In this document: positions 26,136 to 35,009 of the stretch, piece after piece
How the letters are laid out: the number at the start of each line of letters is the position of its first letter
How positions within the stretch are numbered: the first letter of the stretch is position 1
DNA from: Acinetobacter radioresistens DSM 6976 = NBRC 102413 = CIP 103788
GTDB lineage: Bacteria > Pseudomonadota > Gammaproteobacteria > Pseudomonadales > Moraxellaceae
Reading direction: 5' to 3'
NCBI RefSeq assembly: GCF_006757745.1
Contig: NZ_AP019740.1
Coordinates: 1,922,001-1,986,000, forward strand
Length of the DNA: 64,000 bases
Translations under genes and position numbers: made by a program
Notes under the pieces: model-generated
Database searches by the model: none
What the model was told of the DNA's origin: nothing
The model's input: the letters and a program-made list of their open reading frames with translations, nothing else

Positions 26136-29100
26136 TAGCTACTCTTTTTTATCATTTCCAGTTTTCTCAGCATTGATTCCAGTTCATCACCATCATTAGG
26201 CGATCCATACATTGTTGCGGTTTTACCATTGCCTAGATCAAACTCATAACGTACGGTTCTGGCTGGATCTGATACCGGTAAACTGGTTTTAGGATAGCTC
26301 ACATCCGGAGCCAGGCTGTTGATATTCACCTCAGGCACAACTGTTTTAGCTTTGGAGCTTGCACCTACACTGCCCGACTTGCCTGCATACTCTTCCAGCT
26401 TTTCCAGCTGCTCGGCAATGTACATATAATTGCCCGTCTGTTTCTGGTTGTCGTATGCAGAGACACCATAACGCGCAGCATATTCATGAGAGGCTGAACG
26501 GTAATAACCACCTGGACCCTGTTGAGCGGTCTGGAACAGTTCTTTAGCTTTCTGCTTAACATTGCCCCCATAACCCATTTCAGTCAGCTGCTGCTCAATC
26601 TCATCAACTGAATAACCGTTTTTAGCCATGACTCCAGTTTTAGAGGCTTTAAGCTTGCCCTGCATGGCAGTAAGCGCTTCTGACCAGGCTTCAGTAGAGG
26701 ATTTGGCCTCCTCTCTTGCGACCCGGCCAGCTTCACGGTAACCATCACCAATGGCACTGGCTGAGTTCTCTACCCGATTATTGGCTTTGGCCCAGTCATT
26801 CATGGTTTTGACTACAGCCTGACCGCTGTCATCAATCTGGATTTCCAGATTGCGGCCTGCATTCGCAGCATTAGTCGCAGCAATCACACCTGCATCACCC
26901 GATGCTGCTGCAGACTGAGCAGCTTTCTCATATGCTTTCTGGATACCTTCAGCAGTCGCCTTTCCGCTATCTCTGACAGTGATGTAATCCATCAAAGCCT
27001 GTTGTGCAGCAAGCTTTAAATTCTCCTTGGTTTCAATGCCTAGCCGTTTAAATGCCTCTGTCACCGGATCAATATCATCCGGCAGTTCTAAAGCCTGCAT
27101 CTTGATAGCAATTAGGCCCTGTTCGACTTGTTCAGCTGAGATTTCACCTTGATCACCAAATTCTTCAAGCTTGGACCTTGCGTAATCAATTTCAGCTTGG
27201 CTTTTAGCCGTCTGTAACCAGTTTGACCAAGACTGATAAATTATATCTCCTGCCGCTTTACCGGTAATACCTGCAGAAGCTAACTTACCTTTCAGATCAG
27301 TGACATTATTACCCTGCTCAGTAAAGGATTTAGAGACTCGATTTAACGCAACATCGATATCTACCCCAAGCTGCTTGGCTGCAAGAGAAGCTCTCGAATA
27401 TGCATTTTCTGCCACCTGTCCAGATCCGGAATTAGCCGCATCCAGTTCCGCAGCACGTACATTGCGGTTATTGGCAAGTTCAGTTTCCTTCTGGTCAATA
27501 CCCCGAAGGGAATCTTGTGCAGATTTCAATGCACTTAAATCACCAGTGCGCTTAGCCTCGGCAATCTGTTGTTCCAGAACTGCACGTTCAACGGCGGATT
27601 GTCTCTGAAAAGCCAGATATGCCTCATCTGCCTTTTGTAGATTCTCTTTGGCCAGCTTGACAGCTTCTTCCTTTTTGGCTGCATTATCTGCAGCCTGAGC
27701 AGCACCCCCCCAAGCCGCCACGCTAACCTTGCCTGCCTTATCCATTGTGACGATATAACCCTTCGTCATTAGATCAGCCTGCATGGTACCGTCAATGACC
27801 CCACCATTAGCTTTAATGGCAGCTTCAGCATAAGCTTGGGCAGAAACCAGCATGTCTTTATCCAGCTTAGCTTTACTGGTGGCATGCTCCTTCTCTCGAT
27901 TTTCTAACTCGCCAGATTTCTGGATAATGGCATCAATTGTTGACTGGTTCCCATCCTTTCTAGCCTGGTTCAGCTGTGTATCGAGCGCAGCACGTTCTGT
28001 TGCTAACTCCTTGGTTTTCTGGTTAAGTCCCTTGTTTTGTTCAATCAGCTCAGCAAACGTTGCAGTACTTCCGGCTATTGCCTCCTGATTCTTCTGTTCT
28101 CGCGTTTTCGCAATATTGTCTAAAGCTTGTATAACCTGGACTTCATGGTTAATAGCCAACTCATCTGCTTGATGATAAAGCTGCTGAGCTTTGGCGGTAA
28201 GATCTTGAAATTCTTTAAAGGCCGCCTCTTTTGCATCACCAAACATAAATTTAGACTTCCAGTACATAAATGCACCAGTAGCCTCATACATAGCGCCAGC
28301 AAAAAGATTTACAACAATTGCTATGCCTTTAAAACCGTCATTAAATAAGGCAAATACTACACCTGCTGCCTCAAGTGCTTTTGTAAAACCATTTGTTTTA
28401 TCAACGGCACTGTCTATGCCACTATTGAAATTAAATATAGACGTAAGTGCAGTATCTAAAACTTGAGTAGCTGTTCCAAAAACCTCTCCAAGTGATTCAA
28501 CTAAAGACTTTAAAGTTTCATAGGCAGTACTTAAGGCTTCTTTAAGAGCCTCGATAGTTGCCGGATCAATTTTTTTAAGCTGATCACCGACCCAGATAAA
28601 ACCATTACCAATATCGGTTAAAAGCCGTTCAACGACATCCATATTGTCAGCAATAGTTACCAGCCATTGTGCAACTGTTGCAGATGCGCCAGTGGACTGA
28701 TCCATGGTACCAATCAGGATTTGCCATTGGGTCTGGATACGCTGTAATGCATTACCTATCGTAGTTGGAAACTTATTGTAGTCAGCTTCAATTGCAGCGG
28801 ATTGTTTCTGTAAGGCCTTGATTACGCGCTCAGCAGATAACTCGCCGTTTTCTGCCATAGTACGTAACTCACCTGTAGTCACACCAAGGGATTGAGCCAA
28901 GGCTTTAGAAATTCCTGGAGCCTGTTCCATGATTGAGTTGAACTCATCACCACGGAGTACTCCAGATTGCAGTGCTTGGGTAAACTGGACAATAGCATCT
29001 TCACTGGCCTGTGCTGATCCACCTCCTGTTTGAATGGCCATATTGATGGTTTTTACCAGTTCCAGACTTTGCTGCTGGGTCATTCCCATCTGTTTGCCAA

Positions 29101-30676
29101 CATCATTCACCTTGGTAAACAGGCTGGCAGTAGCTTCTAAACTTGAATTGGTAGCAAGTGCCACTTGATGCACACCCGCCATAGCTTGCTGAAAGTTACC
29201 ACCTTCGCTGGTTGCAATATTGATTCGTGCTGAAAGTGTAGTATACGAATCCGCTGCCTGAGCAATTTCCCTCACACCGATACCAATACCAACGGCGGCC
29301 ATAGCTCCCGCAAGAGCAGTCGCTGCAAATCTAGCCGCTCCCATCCCTTTAGAAAGATTGGAAACACCTGAATTTGCTTTTTCTGCCGCCGGTTCAACAC
29401 CGTGAAGCTCATCTTTAAGCTTCTCAATCTGTTGCTCGGTAATTTTAGTTACACGCTCAACTTCTTCTGCAGGAAGTTTGCTATTAGCCTTAAAATCCTC
29501 TAGTTTTCGTTCAAGCGCAGTAATTGCATCATTAATAACTGTAGGCGGCTTAATGCCTAAAGCTTCATAGATTTCATGTCCGGTCTGCTTTGCGCTGGTT
29601 GAAGCCTTATCTGCACTGGTCGATACACTACGCATTGCAGAGGATGCTTGTGTATCAAAATCTGCAAATGCTGCTTTGGTCAGATCAACTGCCTGTTCAA
29701 GACCTTTGATCTTTTCTCCTGCAGCCTTAATTTCATCAAGAGTAACAGCTTCACTACTTTGTTCTAATGCGGAGAAAGCATTCTTAGCTGCCAGCAGCTC
29801 GCTTTCAAGCGTATTAATACTGCTAGTGCCGATACTACCAATTCGCTCAATTTCTTTAGTGCTGAGATTGGCCCCTTCACCCATTGACTGAATTGCACGG
29901 GTCGCAGTCTGGGCTTCACCTACTACTTGGCCAAGATCTACCGAGCTAAAACGTTGTAACTGATTAATCGAAGACTGTGTGGCATTGTCCACGCCACGCA
30001 TAGCATTTATGGCAACGTCCTGATAGTAATTAAAAGCACTGGACGTTTCTTTAATGGCATCTTCAATACTTAAAACACGCTGCTTGGCGATTTCAATATC
30101 TTTTAAGGTACCATCCGTACTTTGCAAACGAACCAATTCAGCCTGAGCAGCTTTTAGGGCTGAATTAAGCTCATTGAGACCTTGTTCACCAGTGCTCGAC
30201 ATTGAACGTAGCTCACCAGCGCTAATAACCGATTTATCACCTAATGCTTCAATTTCTTTGGCAGCAGAAAAGAATTTAGTACCCAGCATTTCTGCAATTT
30301 GAAGCGCATCACCTGGAATAGCTTCACCAATCTCAAAGCCTGCCTTATTTGCCTTGGCTGCCGTATCTTGGAGTTCATTACCTAAACCATCAATCTTACC
30401 GGCTGTCTGAACAGCCTGCCCTTCAAGTTCGCCACCCGCCTGAGAGACTTCACTCAACTTTCCTTTAGCCTGATCTGCCTTCTTCTGCAAATCATCAGGA
30501 ACTATTTTTCCAACTACCTGAGCTGCTTGTTCAGATGCAGCTTTTAGTCTTTCAGATTCCTGTTTTATTGCGGCATAAATGGCCTTAGTGACACTTTCAG
30601 ATTCCTTAATATTCGATACATAATTTTTAGTATCAGCTTCCATCACAAGTTTAAAGGTTAATTCTTTACCGGCCAT
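26135..30676 (-). CDS. Tape measure protein
   Basis: 1513 residues, the largest gene here. Long helical and coiled-coil stretches fill residues 1-440 and 900-1300. A small hydrophobic patch (about 445-470, ALAGAMAAVGIGIGV) follows. The tape-measure N-terminal family domain (about 470-680) shows ALATNSSLEATASLFTKVND, SGVLRGDEFNSIMEQAPG and GNALQRIQTQWQILIG. It sets tail length and may be ejected with the DNA. The start follows two tandem terminators, so expression presumably needs read-through. Confidence 0.93.
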   Translation of the reverse strand: MAGKELTFKLVMEADTKNYVSNIKESESVTKAIYAAIKQESERLKAASEQAAQVVGKIVPDDLQKKADQAKGKLSEVSQAGGELEGQAVQTAGKIDGLGNELQDTAAKANKAGFEIGEAIPGDALQIAEMLGTKFFSAAKEIEALGDKSVISAGELRSMSSTGEQGLNELNSALKAAQAELVRLQSTDGTLKDIEIAKQRVLSIEDAIKETSSAFNYYQDVAINAMRGVDNATQSSINQLQRFSSVDLGQVVGEAQTATRAIQSMGEGANLSTKEIERIGSIGTSSINTLESELLAAKNAFSALEQSSEAVTLDEIKAAGEKIKGLEQAVDLTKAAFADFDTQASSAMRSVSTSADKASTSAKQTGHEIYEALGIKPPTVINDAITALERKLEDFKANSKLPAEEVERVTKITEQQIEKLKDELHGVEPAAEKANSGVSNLSKGMGAARFAATALAGAMAAVGIGIGVREIAQAADSYTTLSARINIATSEGGNFQQAMAGVHQVALATNSSLEATASLFTKVNDVGKQMGMTQQQSLELVKTINMAIQTGGGSAQASEDAIVQFTQALQSGVLRGDEFNSIMEQAPGISKALAQSLGVTTGELRTMAENGELSAERVIKALQKQSAAIEADYNKFPTTIGNALQRIQTQWQILIGTMDQSTGASATVAQWLVTIADNMDVVERLLTDIGNGFIWVGDQLKKIDPATIEALKEALSTAYETLKSLVESLGEVFGTATQVLDTALTSIFNFNSGIDSAVDKTNGFTKALEAAGVVFALFNDGFKGIAIVVNLFAGAMYEATGAFMYWKSKFMFGDAKEAAFKEFQDLTAKAQQLYHQADELAINHEVQVIQALDNIAKTREQKNQEAIAGSTATFAELIEQNKGLNQKTKELATERAALDTQLNQARKDGNQSTIDAIIQKSGELENREKEHATSKAKLDKDMLVSAQAYAEAAIKANGGVIDGTMQADLMTKGYIVTMDKAGKVSVAAWGGAAQAADNAAKKEEAVKLAKENLQKADEAYLAFQRQSAVERAVLEQQIAEAKRTGDLSALKSAQDSLRGIDQKETELANNRNVRAAELDAANSGSGQVAENAYSRASLAAKQLGVDIDVALNRVSKSFTEQGNNVTDLKGKLASAGITGKAAGDIIYQSWSNWLQTAKSQAEIDYARSKLEEFGDQGEISAEQVEQGLIAIKMQALELPDDIDPVTEAFKRLGIETKENLKLAAQQALMDYITVRDSGKATAEGIQKAYEKAAQSAAASGDAGVIAATNAANAGRNLEIQIDDSGQAVVKTMNDWAKANNRVENSASAIGDGYREAGRVAREEAKSSTEAWSEALTAMQGKLKASKTGVMAKNGYSVDEIEQQLTEMGYGGNVKQKAKELFQTAQQGPGGYYRSASHEYAARYGVSAYDNQKQTGNYMYIAEQLEKLEEYAGKSGSVGASSKAKTVVPEVNINSLAPDVSYPKTSLPVSDPARTVRYEFDLGNGKTATMYGSPNDGDELESMLRKLEMIKKSS

Positions 30677-30690
30677 GTTCTTACTCGCAA

Positions 30691-30712
30691 TAAAAAACCC
30701 ACCGAAGCGGGT
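30691..30712 (-). terminator. Second of two tandem terminators before the tape measure gene
   Basis: On the minus strand ACCCGC, loop TTCG, GTGGGT, then TTTTT. It lies about 15 bases before the tape measure ATG. Confidence 0.7.
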
Positions 30713-30724
30713 AAAATTAGGTAT

Positions 30725-30747
30725 TAAAAAACCTCCCGAAGGAGGTT
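30725..30747 (-). terminator. First tandem terminator, after the KilA-N gene
   Basis: On the minus strand AACCTCC, loop TTCG, GGAGGTT, TTTT. It is directly after the antirepressor stop. Confidence 0.85.
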
Positions 30748-30753
30748 CTTGTT

Positions 30754-31629
30754 TTATTTAGAATTGCGCTCTTTCAAGAAGTAGCGCCCCATTCTCAATG
30801 TATCCGTTCCATACAACAGATCTAACACACTATCAAAACGCTTGGTAAATTCAGCAATATCCATTGTTGGATAAAAGCCCGGCGGTAGTGGCATTACTGA
30901 TAAAACACCATCCCTAGCACTCACATGCCAAGAATCATACCGAGAGTTATTAAACTCATTGCTAATCTGCTGAGCTACTTGGATAACCTCTTGCGGATAA
31001 GGCAGAGCTTTAACTTCCTGTTTTTCCACTTTTGCCTTTAAATCCATTGTTTCCAGATAATGAACTGACTCGGCAAAATGAATTTCTAAAAGCTCTGCAT
31101 AGCGCGGAATTTTAAAGTGCCGATTATGGCGACTCCACATTTCTGCATAAATTTTGCGATTGCCTTGAGAGCGACGATCTACAATTTCATGAAGTAAAGC
31201 TTGTTGTTCGGGTGAGATAGCTTGACGCGCCTTGACCCTGAATTGCATCACCATCGCATCATAAGCACGAATTACCTGTAAGTGGAATTTTGCAGAGATC
31301 CACATTGCGTACGAGTAAACCAATTCTTTTACGACGTATGTACCTTGCTTTTCCGCACCACCCTTAATTACTTTTACAGCACTTTGCAAATTTTCAGAGT
31401 TTATATTTTGACCGATATGAGAATTTGCATATCGCTCTATTTCCTCAATCAAGTCCTTGGTTTGCTGGTTGCGAAGAAAATAAGCAGGGAAATGTTTTTT
31501 ATCATCACCACTTGCTTTATGTAGATCATTTAAGCAATAACGACCATTCTCATCCTGACGAATCTGGAAATCACCAATAACCAACGGTTGAGTATTTGGA
31601 TTCGCTAAATTTTGTGTTAAACTAGACAT
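30754..31629 (-). CDS. KilA-N domain antirepressor
   Basis: Start at the ATG at 31629, preceded by AAAGGAA. A 291-residue protein. The KilA-N domain covers about residues 15-130 (IGDFQIRQDENGRYCLNDLH, then YAMWISAKFHLQVIRAYDAM), followed by a helical region and a C-terminal domain. KilA-N proteins in phages often act as antirepressors or DNA-binding regulators. It lies downstream of the Arc-like gene on the same strand, the layout of P22 arc-ant. It could inactivate CI or other repressors at induction or superinfection; the target is not shown. Confidence 0.82.
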   Translation of the reverse strand: MSSLTQNLANPNTQPLVIGDFQIRQDENGRYCLNDLHKASGDDKKHFPAYFLRNQQTKDLIEEIERYANSHIGQNINSENLQSAVKVIKGGAEKQGTYVVKELVYSYAMWISAKFHLQVIRAYDAMVMQFRVKARQAISPEQQALLHEIVDRRSQGNRKIYAEMWSRHNRHFKIPRYAELLEIHFAESVHYLETMDLKAKVEKQEVKALPYPQEVIQVAQQISNEFNNSRYDSWHVSARDGVLSVMPLPPGFYPTMDIAEFTKRFDSVLDLLYGTDTLRMGRYFLKERNSK

Positions 31630-31704
31630 TGTTAATATTCCTTTGTTGACAATCAATTAAGCCCTGCTCGTCAAAGTCTTGGGCTTTTTTGTTGTCTGTT
31701 GGTT

Positions 31705-31869
31705 TCATGCTTTCGCACTCTCTTGGTTTTCTCGCTTTTCTAACCATTCTTCAATGATCATATTTAGCTGAGCTGTGATAGTTCTACGATCCTTAATTGT
31801 TTCAATCTTGAATCGCTCTAAAGTTTTTTCAGGTATACGCACATTTACCTGCGGGTCTTGTCTTGCCAT
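31705..31869 (-). CDS. Arc-like ribbon-helix-helix repressor (54 aa)
   Basis: The ATG at 31869 is preceded by GGAGG. 54 residues, almost the size of P22 Arc (53). The N-terminal MARQDPQVNVRIP forms the DNA-contacting beta strand of ribbon-helix-helix repressors, followed by two helices (LERFKIETIKDRRTITAQLN, MIIEEWLEKR). First gene of the arc-ant-like unit, transcribed from a consensus promoter in 31870-32013. Probably represses that promoter. Confidence 0.8.
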   Translation of the reverse strand: MARQDPQVNVRIPEKTLERFKIETIKDRRTITAQLNMIIEEWLEKRENQESAKA

Positions 31870-31914
31870 AAATCCTCCTATATAGCACGTGATTTAAAAA
31901 AACATCACAATCAC

Positions 31915-31978
31915 ATTAAAGCAAGTGCTTTATTGCATGTCAACTATTTTTGACTATTTATTTATAGCACTCTATAGT
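31915..31978. promoter_or_regulatory. Divergent promoters and operator of the Mnt/Arc switch
   Basis: Minus-strand promoter for arc/KilA-N: TTGACA (31943-31938), 17 bases, TTTAAT (31920-31915). Plus-strand promoter for the Mnt-like gene: TTGACT (31950-31955), 17 bases, TATAGT (31973-31978). The two -35 boxes are six bases apart, back to back. TATAG-CACT-CTATA (31963-31976) is an inverted repeat covering the plus -10 box. TATAGCAC occurs again at 31881-31888 next to the Arc ribosome site. I recall AGCACTCTA also in the P22 arc operator. Confidence 0.75.
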
Positions 31979-31986
31979 TTGAGTAA

Positions 31987-32010
31987 TTTGAACATTTGAA
32001 CATTTGAATA
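31987..32010 (+). repeat. Three 8-bp direct repeats in the leader of the Mnt-like gene
   Basis: TTTGAACA, TTTGAACA, TTTGAATA lie in tandem just before the ATG, where a Shine-Dalgarno sequence would be expected and is missing. Confidence 0.6.
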
Positions 32011-32013
32011 TTT

Positions 32014-32268
32014 ATGGCACGCACCGATCCTCAAGTTAATTTTAGAATACCTGCTGAATTAAAAGATAAACTCGATCAAGCTGCTAAGGACAACGGAAGA
32101 ACTTTAACCGCTGAACTTATCCTTCGATTAGAGACGACTTTTGAGCAGGATGATCATTTGCAAGATTTAGTAGATAGAATTGAAAAACTAGAAGAAGCTA
32201 TTGACAGCATGGAGTATTATCAAAATGACCACGGCCGAAGAATCGATGCATTAGAAGGTCGATACTAA
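32014..32268 (+). CDS. Mnt-like ribbon-helix-helix repressor (84 aa)
   Basis: 84 residues, close to P22 Mnt (82). MARTDPQVNFRIPAELKDKL and NGRTLTAELILRL follow the Mnt pattern (MAR-DP--NFR-P, NGR, EL). The C-terminal part is a coiled coil (DLVDRIEKLEEAIDSMEYYQ), as in Mnt, where it drives tetramer formation. It is the only plus-strand gene inside the late block, is transcribed away from the KilA-N unit and ends at its own terminator. Expected to keep the antirepressor off in the lysogen. Confidence 0.85.
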   Translation: MARTDPQVNFRIPAELKDKLDQAAKDNGRTLTAELILRLETTFEQDDHLQDLVDRIEKLEEAIDSMEYYQNDHGRRIDALEGRY

Positions 32269-32315
32269 CTACCCTTAATTTGAGTATCTCGATATGATGC
32301 TCAGATCTGAGAATG

Positions 32316-32341
32316 AAAAAAGCACCCTAGGGTGCTTTTTT
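32316..32341. terminator. Perfect palindromic terminator after the Mnt-like gene
   Basis: AAAAAAGCACCC and GGGTGCTTTTTT with almost no loop. It serves both strands. Confidence 0.85.
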
Positions 32342-32568
32342 CATTTACCGCATTGAGAACAAACCCACCGATTTGCAACAGATGAGGCAGGTTTTGCAAT
32401 CATATGCCACAAGAATGTTAGCACCCAGATAAATAACCAAATACCTGCTGTAAAAATAGCTAACACTAAATGCATCAACCAACTCATTTCTTTAATGTTT
32501 TTTTGGTGTAGTGTCTGCTTACCACACGTCTTACAAAACATCATTTGCTGTGCCACTTTAGTAGCCAT
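32341..32568 (-). CDS. Small zinc-ribbon membrane protein (75 aa)
   Basis: Two CxxC pairs at the ends (FCKTCGK and VCSQCGK), which could form one zinc ribbon. Between them is a hydrophobic stretch (residues 32-60) rich in tryptophan, so the protein is probably membrane-embedded. The stop lies at the edge of the Mnt terminator. Moron-type cargo gene; function unknown. Confidence 0.6.
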   Translation of the reverse strand: MATKVAQQMMFCKTCGKQTLHQKNIKEMSWLMHLVLAIFTAGIWLFIWVLTFLWHMIAKPASSVANRWVCSQCGK

Positions 32569-32636
32569 TATTTAATACCCCTTGCATATTTAAGCCCAAG
32601 TAACAACCAGAGCACCAATAAATAAAAATTTAAGAT

Positions 32637-33290
32637 TCACTCTTCTACCATACTTCCACAGTGCTTACACTTTATTGCAGCTACTTTTATTTGCTCGTCA
32701 CAAAATGGACAGTTCTTGAATTCATCCACACTGGTACTTAATGGTTTTCCAGCATTATGGGTAAAAAGGTCATCAGCAACCAGCTTAGTTCTAGGTCTAC
32801 TTGGCTTTGAGAATGATGGGGTAGCTAAATTTCTTTTTATATCTAAATCATTATCCTCTATGTTTTGAACTAAAGGTTTTGCTACAGCGGAATAAATCAC
32901 CATAAAGCTTCCGATAAACAAGAACACCCAACCGTATTGTATTTGTACCGTGCTCATCATTGCTTCTGCCATACCACCAAAGGGATTACCTTTTAATTTA
33001 TCGGCAACCTCTCCTTTAATACTATTTAGTTTATACAAGAGATAGATAAAATCTATTACCACTATTAGGATTGATATGCCGCCAGTAATTCTTAATAATT
33101 TTAAAGCATTAACAAAAGCCAAGATCAAGCTAATGATAGCTAAACCTAGTAAAATATAGCCATCAATACGTCCGCTACTAAATATAGAGACTGAACCTAC
33201 AATAGGCATACTGGCTATTGGCAGAAAAACACCAAGCAATAGTAATAATCCGCCTGCCAGACCAATTAATTGTTGTTTTGAGAACTCCAT
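32637..33290 (-). CDS. Membrane protein with C-terminal zinc ribbon
   Basis: Start at the ATG at 33290 with GGGAG upstream. 217 residues: about four hydrophobic helices in the first 150 residues, a basic proline-rich linker (FSKPSRPRTK) and a C-terminal zinc ribbon CPFCDEQIKVAAIKCKHCGS. It resembles host-type zinc-ribbon membrane proteins, not virion proteins. Prophage cargo with unknown role. Confidence 0.65.
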   Translation of the reverse strand: MEFSKQQLIGLAGGLLLLLGVFLPIASMPIVGSVSIFSSGRIDGYILLGLAIISLILAFVNALKLLRITGGISILIVVIDFIYLLYKLNSIKGEVADKLKGNPFGGMAEAMMSTVQIQYGWVFLFIGSFMVIYSAVAKPLVQNIEDNDLDIKRNLATPSFSKPSRPRTKLVADDLFTHNAGKPLSTSVDEFKNCPFCDEQIKVAAIKCKHCGSMVEE

Positions 33291-33292
33291 AA

Positions 33293-33589
33293 TTAACGCT
33301 CCCAAATAATGCGATAAATCTTTCCATCAACCACAACTATTGTATAGCGTTGCCCATTTACCGAATAAATATAGCTGACAGCTGCGTGAGGCCATCCCTT
33401 ACGGTCATGAATAATATGTTTGAAAGAAGACTCTGGATTTCCCAGAACATCTACCATACGAGCCTGAGTGTTTCCAATCTCTACAAACTCAGTACTGCCA
33501 CGAATTGAGCTAATATCAGTTGAAGCATACAAACTTGTTGCAATACCTATCCCCAATACCACTGCTAAAATTAACTTTTTCATTCTCAT
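33293..33589 (-). CDS. Secreted small protein, DUF2845-like
   Basis: Start placed at the ATG at 33589 (33583 also possible) so that MKKLILAVVLGIGIATSLYA forms a signal peptide. The mature part, FVEIGNTQARMVDVLGNPES then YTIVVVDGKIYRI, looks like the DUF2845 or SmpA/BamE-type fold. It ends three bases before the membrane zinc-ribbon gene starts, and the two are probably co-transcribed. Confidence 0.6.
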   Translation of the reverse strand: MRMKKLILAVVLGIGIATSLYASTDISSIRGSTEFVEIGNTQARMVDVLGNPESSFKHIIHDRKGWPHAAVSYIYSVNGQRYTIVVVDGKIYRIIWER

Positions 33590-33682
33590 GCCTTTTTTTG
33601 AGATATTTTTGAGCATCTTAACCGAACGGTCTAAATTATCGCAATGTGAAAGAACATCCTTGTTCACTTATACCTCTTTATT

Positions 33683-34267
33683 CTATGCACTCATGTTCAT
33701 GTCCATCAGGTATTTCTCTGCCTGTGCATGAGTAATCGAAATCAAACTGCATCTACAACCTTCTTGTGGTCTGCTCCAATGCTCAACAGCATGTTCTTGA
33801 AACTCCTTATCAAGAATATTAAATACTTTGCTACTGAAACTTTTACAAGTTTCCGGGGTATGGTCATCAATGATGGGGGCCCATAATAAGTAGCTCGAAT
33901 TCTTATCCTTGCTATGCTCATAAATATCTTTAACAACCAGACAGTTAAAAACAAACATCTGTCTATTTGCAAACCAGGAGCGATAATCACGACTATTTTC
34001 CAGTAGTGTCCAGTTCACATGAGGTCGAATATGATCAGGGACTAAAGCAATATATCTTTCAGCAAATTTCTTGAATAAAATTCTATTGCTTTTAAGTTTC
34101 TCATTATCAAGATGACTCAGGAGGTCTAGTATCTCATGCTTAAAAAACTTTGAGTCGGCACCGCATGCCACACCCATATTTATCAACTCTCTCTGCTCGT
34201 CACTGCTGAATGAGTTAAACCATTTCTTATATGCTGCTCTACTTTCCGCTGTTAATACTCTTTTCAT
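33683..34267 (-). CDS. Protein with MuF-like C-terminal motif (194 aa)
   Basis: Start at the ATG at 34267. The N-terminal 110 residues are helical. The C-terminal part reads PIIDDHTPETCKSF and HWSRPQEGCRCSLISI, the D-x-x-T-x-x-C and CRC pattern found at the end of MuF/SPP1-gp7 head morphogenesis proteins, as in the full-size MuF gene here (SFMCRC). Away from head genes and isolated in the tail-region cassette, it may be a toxin-like or processing domain instead of a head protein. Tentative. Confidence 0.5.
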   Translation of the reverse strand: MKRVLTAESRAAYKKWFNSFSSDEQRELINMGVACGADSKFFKHEILDLLSHLDNEKLKSNRILFKKFAERYIALVPDHIRPHVNWTLLENSRDYRSWFANRQMFVFNCLVVKDIYEHSKDKNSSYLLWAPIIDDHTPETCKSFSSKVFNILDKEFQEHAVEHWSRPQEGCRCSLISITHAQAEKYLMDMNMSA

Positions 34268-34349
34268 GATTAAGCTCAAGTGCACTTTTATAATACCGAC
34301 CATTCTAATCGGAAATGGTAAATTTAATTATGTGAAAATGTTACATAAT

Positions 34350-34934
34350 TCACACTATTTCTTCTTTTAGCTCATCAAGAAACTTCTTTAGTTCTTTAGC
34401 AGATGCATGCTGAGCGGATCTCACTACACTGGTTAGTGCCGAAAGCTTGTTCCGGTAATCCTTTTGGGCTGATTTTAGGTATTCACTGTAAGCACCATAA
34501 GTCATATTCATGATTTCGGTATGAGTGTGGCCAGCACTGATCAGTAGCTGGAATGAATCAAACCAGGTTGAATCATTGTCTTTTGCTGCCTGCTTTTTAT
34601 TACGGCGTTTAGGCTGGTCTTCTTTAAAATAAGTACCGTTGACCTGCAGTACTGCTGATAAAACTTCTTTAAATTGCTGTTCCGATGTTGTGGCCAGATC
34701 GATCAAACTGGTTGCTGGAAGCTTAGTGGCCAAACTGCATATTCCCAGTACCTCAATTGAATGAGCCTTAAAAAGCTCGGTTAAAATTTCATCTGAATAA
34801 TTTTTTCCCTTTAGAAAGCTTTTAACCTTTTCGGCATGCACTGCCCATTGGTCAAAATCTTTCATCTGGATCTGGTGTACTTCAACATCATTCACTGTAA
34901 TAGAGCGATTAGCTGCCAGAAAAAAATTATTCAT
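34350..34934 (-). CDS. Probable tail assembly chaperone (194 aa)
   Basis: 194 residues, helical, located between the tail tube gene and the tape measure, where siphophages encode the G/GT-type chaperone. The sequence DFDQWAVHAEKVKSFL and FDSFQLLISAGHTHTEIMNM is of the type seen in such proteins. I found no clear slippery site or overlapping second frame, so the usual frameshift product is not supported here. Confidence 0.6.
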   Translation of the reverse strand: MNNFFLAANRSITVNDVEVHQIQMKDFDQWAVHAEKVKSFLKGKNYSDEILTELFKAHSIEVLGICSLATKLPATSLIDLATTSEQQFKEVLSAVLQVNGTYFKEDQPKRRNKKQAAKDNDSTWFDSFQLLISAGHTHTEIMNMTYGAYSEYLKSAQKDYRNKLSALTSVVRSAQHASAKELKKFLDELKEEIV

Positions 34935-34946
34935 GAGGGGATCTCG

Positions 34947-34967
34947 AAAAAGCCACCCGAAGGTGGC
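34947..34967 (-). terminator. Terminator between AntA gene and tail chaperone
   Basis: On the minus strand GCCACC, TTCG, GGTGGC, then TTTTT. Confidence 0.8.
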
Positions 34968-35009
34968 GTTGGTTTGAATTTCGTATTTAAAATCCAGAAT
35001 AGTTTTTGT

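Noticed and set aside
34300..34420. Programmed frameshift of a G/GT-type chaperone
   Set aside because: No clear slippery heptamer and no suitable overlapping frame could be found near the end of the chaperone gene.
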